Assembly: GCA_934047225.1 (NCBI GenBank)
Contig: OW203992.1
Coordinates: 19,767,501 to 19,831,500 of the forward strand
Source: Ypsolopha sequella
Lineage: Eukaryota; Arthropoda; Insecta; Lepidoptera; Ypsolophidae
DNA: 64,000 nucleotides
Direction: 5' to 3'
Shown in pieces: positions 1-11,147 of the stretch (position 1 is the stretch's first letter; the number at the start of each line of letters is the position of its first letter). The notes beneath the pieces are model-generated. The model made no database searches and was not told the DNA's origin. It saw only the letters and a program-made list of their open reading frames with translations. The translations under genes and the position numbers were made by a program.

Positions 1-375
1 GACGTGGTGGTTTTATCAGTTATTTCTTATTTTATACAAGTGAGTAAACTAAAATATTATCAAAATATTCAACGGAATCCTAACCGTCACAAAGCAATAA
101 ATAAGGAAAAATTCGTTCGCAAATCGACACATCTTTAAGACCACGACAATCCATTGTCCTATAATTAATAGTCCACCTTATTGTGTACATCATAAATTGT
201 AAGGTGCAATTTCTAGAAACCCTCCCGTCGCGTTATTGACCCACTAGGTATAGTGAAAACATTATGTTTTATAAATCGTTGATTTCTCCTCAGTACAGTT
301 TTACCACACACGACGAAGTAGTAAAATGTCATTATGGTGGAAGTTATTAAAATGTGTGTACGTTGTCTAATTCAT

Positions 376-832
376 TTGAAGAAAAACTTGTTTCTAAATA
401 GTTTAGTGAGGAGCCATTGAAGAAAAAATTGTGTAAAGGTAGTTTAACGAGCAACCATTAAAGAAAAACTTGTTTGTGGGTAGTTTAGTAAGCAGCCGTT
501 GAAAAAAACCTTGTTTGCAGGTAGTTTAGTGAAAAGCGATTGAAGAAAATTTTTATAAAGGTAGTTTAGCGAGCAACCATTAGAGAAAAACTTTTTTTTA
601 GGTAGTTTAGGAAGCAACGATTGAAGAAAAACTTGTTTGTAGGTAGTTTAGTGAGGAGCCATTGAAGAAAAACTTGTGTAAGGTATTTTAATGAGCAACC
701 ATTGCAGAAAAACTTGTTTGTAGGTAGTTTAGTGAGGAGCCATTGAAGAAAAACTTGTGTAAGGTATTTTAATGAGCAACCATTGCAGAAAAACTTGTTT
801 GTAGGTAGTTTAGTGAGCAGCCATGAAATAAA
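376..832. repeat. Minisatellite of ~41-bp monomers with an 81-bp higher-order unit
   Basis: About eleven diverged copies of a unit containing GGTAGTTTAGTGAGGAGCCA and GAAGAAAAACTTGT. Two alternating monomer types (GAGGAGCC and GAGCAACC) form an 81-bp dimer that is repeated almost exactly at 632-712 and 713-793, so the right end was amplified most recently. Non-coding. Confidence 0.85.
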
Positions 833-877
833 AACTTAGCTGCACCGTGTTACAGAACAGATTAAAACTTATATAGT

Positions 878-920
878 ATAGATCGCGCCAAACTTCTAGT
901 CCGCTCTGAACATGGCAAAC
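878..920 (+). mobile_element. Solo terminal fragment of the GATCGCGCCAAACTT MITE
   Basis: The stretch GATCGCGCCAAACTTCTAGT followed by CGCTCTGAA matches the left terminus of the complete MITE at 29755-29881. The opposite terminus is missing here, so this is a truncated copy. Confidence 0.6.
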
Positions 921-2582
921 GCATAAAAAGATCATACGCAATGCAGAGCAATGATAAAAAATTGTAAGTTTCTACTAATAATGAATAGTCCTACACAGAC
1001 CGGAGGTCGTCTTTGGGTGCACCCCTACAGTGCGTACAGGGATAACCATCGCTTGGTGTCATATCACATTTAGTTTAAATTGTCTAAAGGGCCTCTACTC
1101 TACGCGTTGACTTCGGCCCCACACACGCCCCTCAAAGGTCTAGGACTACATAGTCCAAATATATAATAAACATATACAATAAAAATAAAAATAAAGCCTT
1201 CAATGAACTCTCTTGAACATATTTAACTTTATCTAAAATTTAATTAATATTCTACATAGAGTTCTCCTACTATAGGGTGTAGACCTCCACCAACAGAGCC
1301 CATGTGGAAGCTAATTACAAAAATGCAGTATAAATAACATGTGGCGAAACCACAACTGCAAGCTAGAGCCGCAAGCCGTAGTTGGGAGCCGCAGTGCATA
1401 AAAAGTTGACTTTTACGATAACGTGTAGGACACATACGTGGAAATATTGAGATAAAATTAATTTCACAGAAAATCAGAAAATTTTCAATCAACGGCAATA
1501 TTTATTAGTTTCCCCGGTGATATTGTACCTAAGCCAGCGATCAGCCATGCTTCACTCCGCGCCCGAAGGCCGCAATCTGCATGTGCAATTAATTGCCTTA
1601 TCGGAACCTTATTGATTCAGTAAGGCGATCCGTTTTAATTACCTGCATCGCTCATTTACCGCTGATTGGCTCCCAACATACCTATATACACACACCCATT
1701 ATCCGACCAAATGGAATAGCCTTTCAATCTAATGGAAACCATACGACAACCATGACATTACATTCCATTCGATTAAAATTCATAATGAACTATGCTATTA
1801 GGGCCAATGCGGTTTTAAATCAATATTGACAAGTAATGCTCGTTTGTGTATGGGGTTTTTAATAAATGCGAAATGTAATGGCATCCGGAAATATTCATTA
1901 AATGAATAACAGCTGTCTTTTAATATTTTTACGTCGAGCTTAAAGCTTTGAACCTTTAAGCTCGTTTTCAAAGATACTGCGGAACGAAATAAAGACGACA
2001 TCAAAATCCGAAATGACAGGCTACATTTCTAGAGTTTCTTTATCGACAATCTTGTGGCATGTGATGTAAACGGAACAATGTGGTCGTGGGTTGTGTAATT
2101 TTGTATCGTAAAAAGGTAACAAATATAAAAGTTTGTCGTTGAGCATATGTCGCGAGGAGGTGCTATTACAGATAATTGACAGTCGCCGCATGAGCTGTGT
2201 TTACAGCATTTGTCACTTTCCCTTACTTAATGATACGTCTCCAATATTCAATGGAGAAACCTTTTCAAAATAAACAATATCGCGGTTTTTTTAAACACGA
2301 ACTCAACTCATGAAACAAATTTAACCTAAATAACGATGACAATAATTAAATGAAAATTATATTATTATTACAACTTAGCAGGTTAAAGCATTTTCAAAAT
2401 ATGTATAATATCTAATATTATGTTTATTTTGCGAAATCCATCGCTATGAATACTCTAAATATTATTAGAGTTAATATCACATAAAGCCTTCGTGAGCGTT
2501 CTATATGTGCAGTACAACCTAGTATTTAAGGCAGAAGCAAAAAAACAATGGACAAGGAAGAATTCACCGGTCTGAGTAGGAA
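921..2582. other. Intronic AT-rich sequence, no gene seen
   Basis: Short frames only, none with protein-like composition. A moderately GC-richer patch (about 1010-1140) has no recognisable feature. Confidence 0.6.
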
Positions 2583-2652
2583 CCTCGGTGGCGCAGTTGG
2601 TAGCGCGCCTGTCTTGATAACAAGAGGTCGCAGGTTCGAACCCTGTCTTTGG
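2583..2652 (+). repeat. tRNA-like sequence (SINE head or tRNA pseudogene)
   Basis: It has an A-box-like GGCGCAGTTGGTAGCGC and a B-box GGTTCGAACCC with a plausible T stem. The acceptor stem pairs at only about four of seven positions and the anticodon arm does not form a normal 7-nt loop, so it is not a functional tRNA gene. The layout fits a tRNA-derived SINE head. Confidence 0.6.
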
Positions 2653-4449
2653 GTTTGTTTCTGATTGATCTTTTCTAGTTTGTAATGCACTCTAATAATA
2701 TTTAGAATATCTAATATCTTTAATAACAATCAGATCCCAGACCCGATCATAATTGCTTCATAAATTGACGCCTGCAACTCGCTATCACAGCCACCCTCGC
2801 ATTGAGTCATAAACAAAGTTATCAATAATCACGATATTCGTTAATCGCCTGGAGCGGAAGCAGCCGCGGCAGTGGCGTCGATACATAATAAAGATATACC
2901 CTCCCGCCAGCGACCTCTCCCGAGGGTGACGAATCACCCGTCTGATTAACTCTTAAACGACAAATAGAGAAGCTCTCCCCGCGACCCTCGGAAAACTAAG
3001 CCAGGACTTCCGCTAATTACGGGAGCGGTTCCGCAAGTATCGCCGTCCCCCTTGCACGCTGCGAGCCGATGCATCTCCTCAAAAACAGTCTGAAAACCAA
3101 AATTTTCCCTTCTCCGACGGGTGATCATATTTCTTCCCTCTCACTCCCATTAAACACGCCGTAAACGCTTTCCTTTTTTCACGCCCTCGCTCTAATAGAA
3201 AGGCAAATTACGAGCTTACGGGCGCGGACGGGTGGCGATGTTGGTAACCGCTTGCTCCGTCCCGCTCTCCACCAAGCGACGCCATATTTCCACGCTGCTC
3301 GAGGAAATACAGGGGTCGTATACTCGTCTAGTGTACGTGAACTTTCACATATTATGCTTGTAGCGTGCATTGTTTGAGCACAACGTACATTTTCAGGAAG
3401 TGCCATAAAGATCGCGCTCTCTAGTAACGAAACTGGGGAAATATGCTGAACTGTGCCGTGATAAAGTAAAACTTGCGAACAATATTGTTAGCATTTCCGC
3501 TACAAGAAAACAACTAAACAAAAGAAACCGTTTCTATATCTTTGACAAAAGCTTAGCAAAGCCGTTTTGAGCAACACATATCATAGTCATATTTTGCCAC
3601 GGGATGCTCTATCCCCGTTTTTTCCTGTTCCCTTTGTGCCGTTATCCAGAACCGGTTATGAATAAATGAAGCGGAATACGTAGCGGACACCCGTCATTTG
3701 CCGTTATGGGGAAATGACATGGGGGCTGCGATTTTAGTTCGCATTTCTATTTAGCGAAAAGGTACAATTTTAGTATTCTAAAAATACTGTTTTGTGTATA
3801 TGGATATGGAGTGATAAAACTAGTTTCTAAAGTCTTAACCGAGAATGGCTGTTCCATTATGGTTAAAGTTTAGCTGGCCAAGATAGAAATAAAGGCAGAC
3901 AGCGACTCATCAACTCATGCAATTTCAGCTTTTCTCTAACCGGAAATATCGTTCTAACTTACAAAGTAATCAGTGCCCTACGTTTCAAGGTAGACTAATT
4001 TTGCTTAGAATTTCCATACCCATCGTTACTAACACTGCTATAAAATACACTATACATTTATAAACTGGCTAAGCACCATCTCACGAGTAAAACATATAAC
4101 CTATATTTTATTACTAAAATATTCGTTATTTAGATTCACAATTTAATATAAATCTTTTACTGTGTAGATTATATTCCGTTTTAATATTAAGATATCTTTA
4201 CATATTTTGGCACTACCTAAATTTATCCACATAACCAAAGATTAACTGGAAGATAATGCTAACTAGCATTAAGTTCGCCTTATGTACAAGTTGTATGTGC
4301 AATAAAGATATTTATTATTATAAACGGCTAATCACGATAGTCAAATTGAACGGGGAACTATCGCGTAATCCTGTTTGCCTCCGAAGAAACTGTAAAATTA
4401 CACTTTCATCTGACTATGTATATATTGCGTAGCTATTTATGTTAATTAC
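2653..4449. other. Intronic sequence with a GC-richer block at about 2840-3420
   Basis: The block at 2840-3420 is clearly less AT-rich than its flanks and holds no repeat I recognise. Frames there have no recognisable protein. It may be a conserved regulatory block of the T-box gene, but nothing in the sequence proves it. Confidence 0.35.
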
Positions 4450-4640
4450 TAGCAGTCGCCCCTCAGCGTTGCTCGCGTGGATCCAAGTACTTCTGTGAAT
4501 ACAGTACTCCTATAAATACAGTACTTCTGTGCAAAATTTCAGCTTTCTGGGTCCAAAGGTTTGGGCTGGGTGTTGATGGGTCAGTGAATGAGTGAGTGAA
4601 TGAGTCAGGACTCAAGAGATCTTTATGTATACATATTGAT
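4450..4640 (+). repeat. Degenerate interspersed repeat (CTAGCAGTCGCCC... type)
   Basis: Starts with ACTAGCAGTCGCCCCTCAGC and contains GCAAAATTTCAGCTTTCTGG followed by GTGAATGAGTGAGTGAATGA. This order is familiar from abundant lepidopteran repeats beginning with CTAG...CGCCC, but the family cannot be named with certainty. Confidence 0.35.
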
Positions 4641-5009
4641 TGATGTTTAAGTCATCGTCTATACTAGCGCTTCTGAATCTACAAAATGAACGATTCCTGG
4701 AAAATTCTATTAAAACATTCCACCCCTGTCAAACCGCACCTTTGACAACTTAATTCGGCTTTTACGACAAGGCTTTTGCTATAGAATCTGTTCACACGCA
4801 TGGATTTTTCCGAAAAAGCCCAGGGACCGTGTCAGCAACATTATTGTGGAAACAATAAAAGTAACAACTGAACTGATGAGCGCCTCGCGTGTTATCCCAC
4901 TATAGGTACGGCACCCTGCGCGATGACGTGCCCCATTTGACCCCTCTAGAGATACTCAAAGCTATACTAAAATTATATGCAAAACATTAAAATTTAAATA
5001 TCTAACAAA

Positions 5010-5280
5010 ATATATAAGGTCTTTCAATTTAAATGGAAAGTAATTTAGGAGGTGATTCAGTATCGTTAATACCTCACATTCCACTGCAAAGTACTTTTTT
5101 TGCGCGAACTTTTTCTTCACTTGTCCATACAAACTGAGTCAGCTGATCGGACCACTTTGTACTGAGAAGTGAAAAAAAAGTTCGCGCATAAAAAAGTGCA
5201 TTGCAGTGGAATGTGATGTATTAACGATACTGAATCACCTCCTAAATTACTTTCCATTTAAATTGAAAGACCTTATATAT
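5010..5280. mobile_element. Foldback MITE, arms ~120 bp
   Basis: The left arm starts ATATATAAGGTCTTTCAATT and the right arm is its near-perfect reverse complement. Arms extend inward through TTGCGCGAACTTTTT to about 5135 and 5150, leaving a short loop containing TCAGCTGA. No open frame. Length and structure fit a non-autonomous DNA transposon; no clear target duplication was identified. Confidence 0.85.
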
Positions 5281-7694
5281 AAGTTTTTGAATGCAAATCA
5301 ACTTCCACTGAATCAAACAACGCGACATTACATTAGAGAGTATCAGTGATAAAAATAATCTTTCCATGTTCCAGCTATAATTCAAATACTAATAATATCA
5401 TTTTGGGGTCTACCGACTCAACTATAACTCAAGTGGTCAAAATTATAGTTCCATAACATAGAGGAGTCTTCATAAAGCTCAAAGTTTCTATGATTCGGTA
5501 ATGGGCACGTGACGGCGGATTGTAGGCTTGTTTCGACTAATGGCCGTCATTTTCGAGTTATCGACTTAACGCCGCCGCCGCGAAAATGGAAAATAATGAC
5601 TTCATCGCTTGCCGGCGACGACTGATATAATTTGGTCGCATTAGGACTCATTTGTACGGACTTTTACAATTTTTCACTGAGCGTGACTGTAACCATAACG
5701 TCTTTATTCAGGGACAATTATCTGTAGCTTTGTGCCACTTAGTAGCGTTTTATATCGTAGCAATTAAACCTCAAAATGACGGAAGCTCCTCAAATTCCTG
5801 GCAGCATCTGCATTATCAGCAATAAAACTAAGCGTGTCTTAACAACCCTTACTTCCGCGACAAGAGACATTTACTTTTTGTTACAATGTTCGTTACTTGC
5901 CCACCCGGAATCGACATAAAAGTAATTTATTCCTGCCGAGGGGCAGAGTGGCTGTGAAAATTTAACGCTCTGCGTGAAAAAAGTGATACCACATGACTAG
6001 TTTTTTGACTCTCTGCAACACGGATACGGAATAAAGTAGGGTAGAGGGTTTTTTACGTTTGTCGCTTAAGGCGCTTCGTGTGCGATTAGAGGAGTTCACG
6101 TCACGGCACAACTGCTGTCGGGCGGATTGCCTGAATTGCTTCCGTACGGCATCGGTGGTGTTAACGAGCTAAATGTAATTAGAAACCGTAGGCAGATGAC
6201 GGCCGCATCGACACCATCAAAATCTCATCTTTGCTCTTTTAACGGGCTCTTTACTTGTATTTGATTTTCACGTCTATGTTGTAATTTTACTGTAAATATA
6301 CTCATGGAAGTGTCAATATAGTTTTTCAACATAGTTAATGGGACAAAGTTTTTGAATGTATCAATAAGATGAGTCCATAAATCTTACCACAGTCTTGTCC
6401 TTTTCTGATAACGGCTAAACATCGTAGATGCCAATACAGGGCACTAACAAGATGTGGGTTCCGAGGTTTCCAACCTGGAGGTCGCAGCGGGCAGCGGTAA
6501 CGAGCAGCAGGTCGCGGGTCGCGGGCGCACAATGCCTCGTTTGATACACAATGCTGCCGCCCCCTCTTGGCCCACTTCATTACGCGCGTATTGTGCGCGT
6601 ATGCATACAACACTGCGCTCCGGCACGCGCTACACCTAACTACACGACCAAACAACGCCGGTGGCCAAAATATATCAAACACCAAATTATAATCCTTTGT
6701 CTAGATAGTATCGGCAATGACCAAAGAAATGTCACATGCACTTCATTGTTTACGCAAGGAATTCCCTTATCAAAAATGTACATTAATTCCGTCAGCATGA
6801 ATAAGCCTACACCCTGGAATAAAGACACAATATCAGCTACGATCATTATTCATCGTCGAAAAGGAACTCCCGGCATTACGATATGCTTAGTGTAATTGTG
6901 GCAATCAATCACAATGAATCGTCTTTCGATACACAAAGCGATAGGAATATTAAATCATTAGCTATTTAAACATTAAAGTGTGCGTAGTAATGGAGATAAT
7001 AGATAATATCTCATTGAATATGGCAAGTCTGACACAATAGGTGTAGGAGTGAGGCCGCGAGAGAGCACGCAGCTATCACAATAGCGATCTAATTGTGCGT
7101 CGACAGCAGCACTGCACCTTAGTACATAAAGGACAAAACAAGGACTGCACTAAACTTCAATGTAATACTGGTGTCAAATCATATTGTAAATGGAAAAATA
7201 CTCTTTTTCACGAAAGAATAGACCCAGATGATTAAAAGATATTTTTGGAACGAAGTCCTTATCTCACGTTACACTCCAGAGACTTGGCGAATGAGAGGTC
7301 GACCAAAAATAGTGCAAGACTTCGACCGCCACGATACTTTTGCTATCGTATGTGTGTTTTTACTGCAGCATAAACGTGCGGTGTGCACGTCATTAGTGAA
7401 AGGAACTTCGTTCCTACCGGGTGTCCCACGACACCTATCGTATTCATAAACAATACTGACGCTTGAACACTACCGTATCTGATGAAAAGCGTATAAGACC
7501 TGATGTTATGATTCCTCTAGAATTAACTGTAAAAGCAGATGGACTATATGAGTCCGGTAGACACAGGTATTATATTTTCTTTGCCTTTTGACATAATTTT
7601 CTCCTGTCTTGTATTTTTTATCTCTTTATTTAATTAAAGTATAGACTTACTTTTTACATTTAGTTGTTTGTAAGTAACTAATATTATGAAAAAA
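5281..7694. other. Intronic sequence without recognisable genes
   Basis: Two GC-richer patches (about 6060-6230 and 6440-6660) stand out. The second has overlapping frames on both strands, which is what GC-rich DNA gives by chance. No T-box, homeobox or transposase motif is seen in them. Confidence 0.4.
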
Positions 7695-8035
7695 AAAATA
7701 TGATCTTGCTAAGTTTCTAGCCCTTCTTCTTAGCAAGACTAATCGAATGGGCATGAAAAATATATATATTTATAATATTATTTATCCCTTAGCCTACATT
7801 TTTATTTTACTTAAATTTATTTTTTTATTAAATTTAAGTAAACGTAACCTTTATTATTTTCTTGTATATTTCCCCATATTATTATTTATTACATAAAACT
7901 ATTGATGTCTTTATCATTTATTTTATTATTAATTTTATTTTATGTCATTAAGACCGACCTGTAAAAAGGGTATCTAATGTACCTACATTACATAAATAAA
8001 TATAGTTCAATTAATTTCAATAAATATATAATATT
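7695..8035 (+). repeat. LINE-like 3' UTR repeat, copy 1
   Basis: ATGATCTTGCTAAGTTTCTA, CCCTTCTTCTTAGCAA, TTATTATTTATTACATAAAA, AAGACCGACCTGTAA and ACCTACATTACATAAATA occur in the same order at 50515-50845. The end in A-rich, ATAAATA-type sequence suggests the 3' UTR of a non-LTR retrotransposon. Confidence 0.65.
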
Positions 8036-8104
8036 TTGCTTTAGTAAGCTTTATTTATTTCTTTTGTTTATTAATTAGTAGTAAAACAATTTAAAAAATA
8101 TATT

Positions 8105-8150
8105 ATTCGATATATTTCGACCCTCGGTATGGGGCCGTCATCAGTCGAAT
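8105..8150 (-). ncRNA. Hammerhead-ribozyme-like motif (HHR1)
   Basis: Read on the minus strand, stem I strand ATTCGA is followed by the invariant CTGATGA. Next comes a stem II hairpin closed by GGCCC and GGGTC, then GAAA, then TATA, then TCGAAT, which pairs perfectly with ATTCGA. The order matches a type I hammerhead with a minimal stem III and an AUA cleavage triplet, as known in Penelope-like elements. The base pair next to the core in stem II is a C/C mismatch, so activity is uncertain. Confidence 0.5.
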
Positions 8151-8448
8151 GCAAAAAAATATATTGACAGATAAGTTTAAAAAAGTCAAAGTGACACTTA
8201 ATGACAATTTTAGTAACTTTTTTCTAGAAAATGAAAAAATAAAAAATGAGTTTTTCTACAGATGGTGTTGATTATTGCTATTACTGCTGTTCTTGTGTCG
8301 AATTTGTTGTTGATGGATGATAACGGTGTTTATGAGATATTGTTGTTGCTATTACCTACTTGAAATTTTGAGCGGTCTGGTTTGTCGGTCGGTTGGGTCA
8401 TGTCTATCAGTGCTGTCTGTTGAGTCCAGGTCCATAGTGAGCACCATG

Positions 8449-8830
8449 CATCCATCAGCCTAGTTCGTCCACTGCTGGACATAAGCCTTTCCAGGACTTT
8501 GCCACTTCCGGCGGTCATCCTGGAAGAATTGCCCATACTCACACACGCCGGGCAGGCGGGTTGGTGAGCGCGGTGCCGAAACCCTCGCACCAGTGACGCC
8601 ACTGCCCGTCACTAGTCCGTTCTATATAAGGCCCGGCTATTAGGGATGGATATACCACCATCCATCGGTCCCAGGCAAGGTGGGCCTCCTGGTTTTTTGC
8701 CTGTGAGCTGTCCTATTACTAGCTCTCCCCCGAATTACTTCGAAGGGGTTTCCAAGTAAGATGATGGTACCTCCCCAGTCAAGCCCGGCATCAGCTCTAG
8801 CACCTGATGCACCAAGTGACCAGATATATA
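8449..8830. repeat. Interspersed repeat GTCCACTGCTGGACATAAGC, copy 1
   Basis: The segment from CCATCAGCCTAGTTCGTCCA through GACTTTGCCACTTCCGGCGG to CCCGGCATCAGCTCTA recurs at 32506-32868 and 52802-53140. The phrase GTCCACTGCTGGACATA is typical of a very common insect repeat, probably a non-LTR retrotransposon tail. The short frames in it are not genes. Confidence 0.8.
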
Positions 8831-8893
8831 TCCCCTTATCTTATCCCTAGTTATCAGTGATGGCAGAGGTACTAGACATAGTGTCTTTTATTC

Positions 8894-9020
8894 TTTGATT
8901 AGCTTACAAGACGCTAGGTTTCTTGGTCAGTAAGAGATAAACACTATGATGACAAATTTGATTAGCTTACAAGACGCTAGGTTTCTTGGTCAGCAAGAGA
9001 TAAACACTATGATGACAAAT
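8894..9020. repeat. Two-copy 63-bp tandem duplication
   Basis: TTTGATTAGCTTACAAGACG ... ACACTATGATGACAAA occurs twice in direct succession with one visible difference (GTAAGAG against GCAAGAG). A recent local duplication. Confidence 0.9.
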
Positions 9021-10419
9021 AGTAGGCGTCGAATGCTATAAATATTTAAGTACTAGCCTACGTAGGTAGGAGAACAAATAAAGGCCCAGTTTTTTTATAA
9101 CATCACATCATTACAAGCTTTCAACATAAAAGTCATAAAATCGGCCACCTCACGGGTATCTCACACCAACGAGCACCAAGATGAATGGTGATTACTCTCT
9201 ATGAGATGTCCGAAATCCCTCGATGCCCATGATTACGTAATCAATCTCCGTCCAGCGAGACGTCAGCATCATTCGACGCGGGCGCATTCATCTCGACCAG
9301 GTTTAATAGCTTTTTACACCTTTTTTCGTAATTATTTAAAGTCGCTTATTATGTTTAGGCGCTAGTGACTGTTAAATGACCCATCCTTTCTTGATGATGC
9401 CTCTCTTTTTTACGCTTATTGTAGTAATTTGCAGCAGTTTCTGACTAAATTGGCTTTCAACGAATGAAAAATTATAAGCTTGCTCAAGCGTTTGCAACAT
9501 GAGCTTCAAAAGTTTAGTTAAGTATATTACAGATAGTGGTTTCAAAATGTTTGTCGGGGGTGTCAAGATAAATGGTGTGATAAAGAGTTGTGTTTGCTCG
9601 AGACTTCGTGGGTTGCCCAAGCGCAGCGCAGTAGCTGACAGTTGACAGCGGCGCGAATCGCTTCTGTACACGTAGGCGCACCTCCATTGTGCACACACCT
9701 CATTTTCTCCCATTGAATACTTTACCAACTGCATAAATCATCGTGAAATCGCAACATTACGGCATATCACTGCTCAACGTTGCGAAAAACTTGAAGTAAA
9801 AGAGCTAAAATAATAAATAAAGTCAACATTTACAGCATTTGGCCTCGCCAATTAACGTGGGATTACTACAGCGCCTTTAATTAAAAAAGCAAATAAAATG
9901 TCACGATTACATGACGTTATGTTCAATAAACGGCGGTGGGAAATTGTTTGAGTATCTGTGTGTTTGCCGCTCGCAAAGCGGACGTATATGCTCGAAGTTA
10001 GTTGAAAACCCCTTGGTTGCTTCGACAGAAAATTTTCATACATCATTGAATTCATAACGTATGCGAATTCACACGAGAAGTTTTAGTAGCTCCCGATGCA
10101 TGCGTTTGTCTTTAGCTGGAATCTTGGTGCGCCAATTAAAAGCTATGCTTCAATTATTTAGTGTGTGGAACATAATTACGTTTTATTGCAACATGTTCCT
10201 TGGTTTAATCAAGTTATCGAGCGAGTGATCGTGGAAATCGACGCACATGCTTTTGATGAGTTCAACCGTAAATGATAACAGTAGTCGCAGGGTTACTGGA
10301 TTGTTTTATCGCAGCAAATGTGATATAATTGATGGCTTGGGATTTATTATACAACGGCCCCTACGGCTGCGGCACTCAAACATGAGTTTTGACTTTTTTT
10401 TATTTTTTTATTGTTAGTA
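9021..10419. other. Intronic AT-rich sequence, no gene or repeat recognised
   Basis: Frames on the minus strand (up to 120 codons near 9372-9734) overlap in two phases and lack domain-like composition. I treat them as chance. Confidence 0.5.
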
Positions 10420-10530
10420 CAGTGGAGACCGCATCAAGTAAGACACATTGGACTTTGGACCTATCTTATAGTCTTCTCTATAGGGGCTATTGTCGTACTG
10501 CAAGTGTATAGCTTGATGTGGTCTCCACTG
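10420..10530. mobile_element. 111-bp MITE with CAGTGGAGACC termini and TA duplication
   Basis: The ends CAGTGGAGACCGCATCAAG and CTTGATGTGGTCTCCACTG are inverted repeats with one mismatch, flanked on both sides by TA (10418-10419 and 10531-10532). This fits a Tc1/mariner or pogo-type MITE. Confidence 0.85.
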
Positions 10531-11147
10531 TACATTGAATTAAGCACAAAACAAAAAAAACTTCAAATCTAAAAATATATTTTTTGAAAAATTACATTCC
10601 AAAGAAAGTTCGCGCGTGCGTTGAACTCTTTTATATGGACGGCGTCGGCGCGGGCGCACGGTGGACGCGTCAAGTGAAGCCGAAAGGTGCATTAGCGCAA
10701 AATAACACGTAGCCACGAAAATTTCAATCAGCTTTAATGCATTATGTTCGAAGTCCCCCCCTTCTTGCATTCTTCCCCCCACACTTTCCTCAATTTATTA
10801 AAACCGATTACTTATCTGGGTTGCTCAGCTTTGATCATCTGTTTTAATATTTTGATAATTATTAATTTTAATTACATACACCCCAGTGGAATTTGATTGT
10901 GTACCGTTGATATGGTTTTGTTACGAAAGTCTAAGGTGCTTTACGTACTTTAGTAAGTTTCTCTCCTAACATTTCCATTGCTTATTCATGTGCATTTCAT
11001 AGAAACATATGCGTGACTAACTATATATGAGTAAATTTTTTTTTTTTATTTATTTATGTCTATTTTTTATTTCGTTATATTTTGGGGCACATTTAAACTT
11101 ACTTTAATATTAATGGAAATAAAATTAAAAAAAATATATACAACTAA

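Noticed and set aside
4873..4900. CTGATGAGCGCCTC as a hammerhead core
   Set aside because: No GAAA box follows at a suitable distance and no closing stem I.
6335..6895. Stacked frames on both strands
   Set aside because: GC-rich patch in the T-box intron without motif, splice signals or consistent strand; treated as chance.
9372..9734. 120-codon minus-strand frame
   Set aside because: No domain-like composition, overlaps another frame of 60 codons, and no splice or promoter context.
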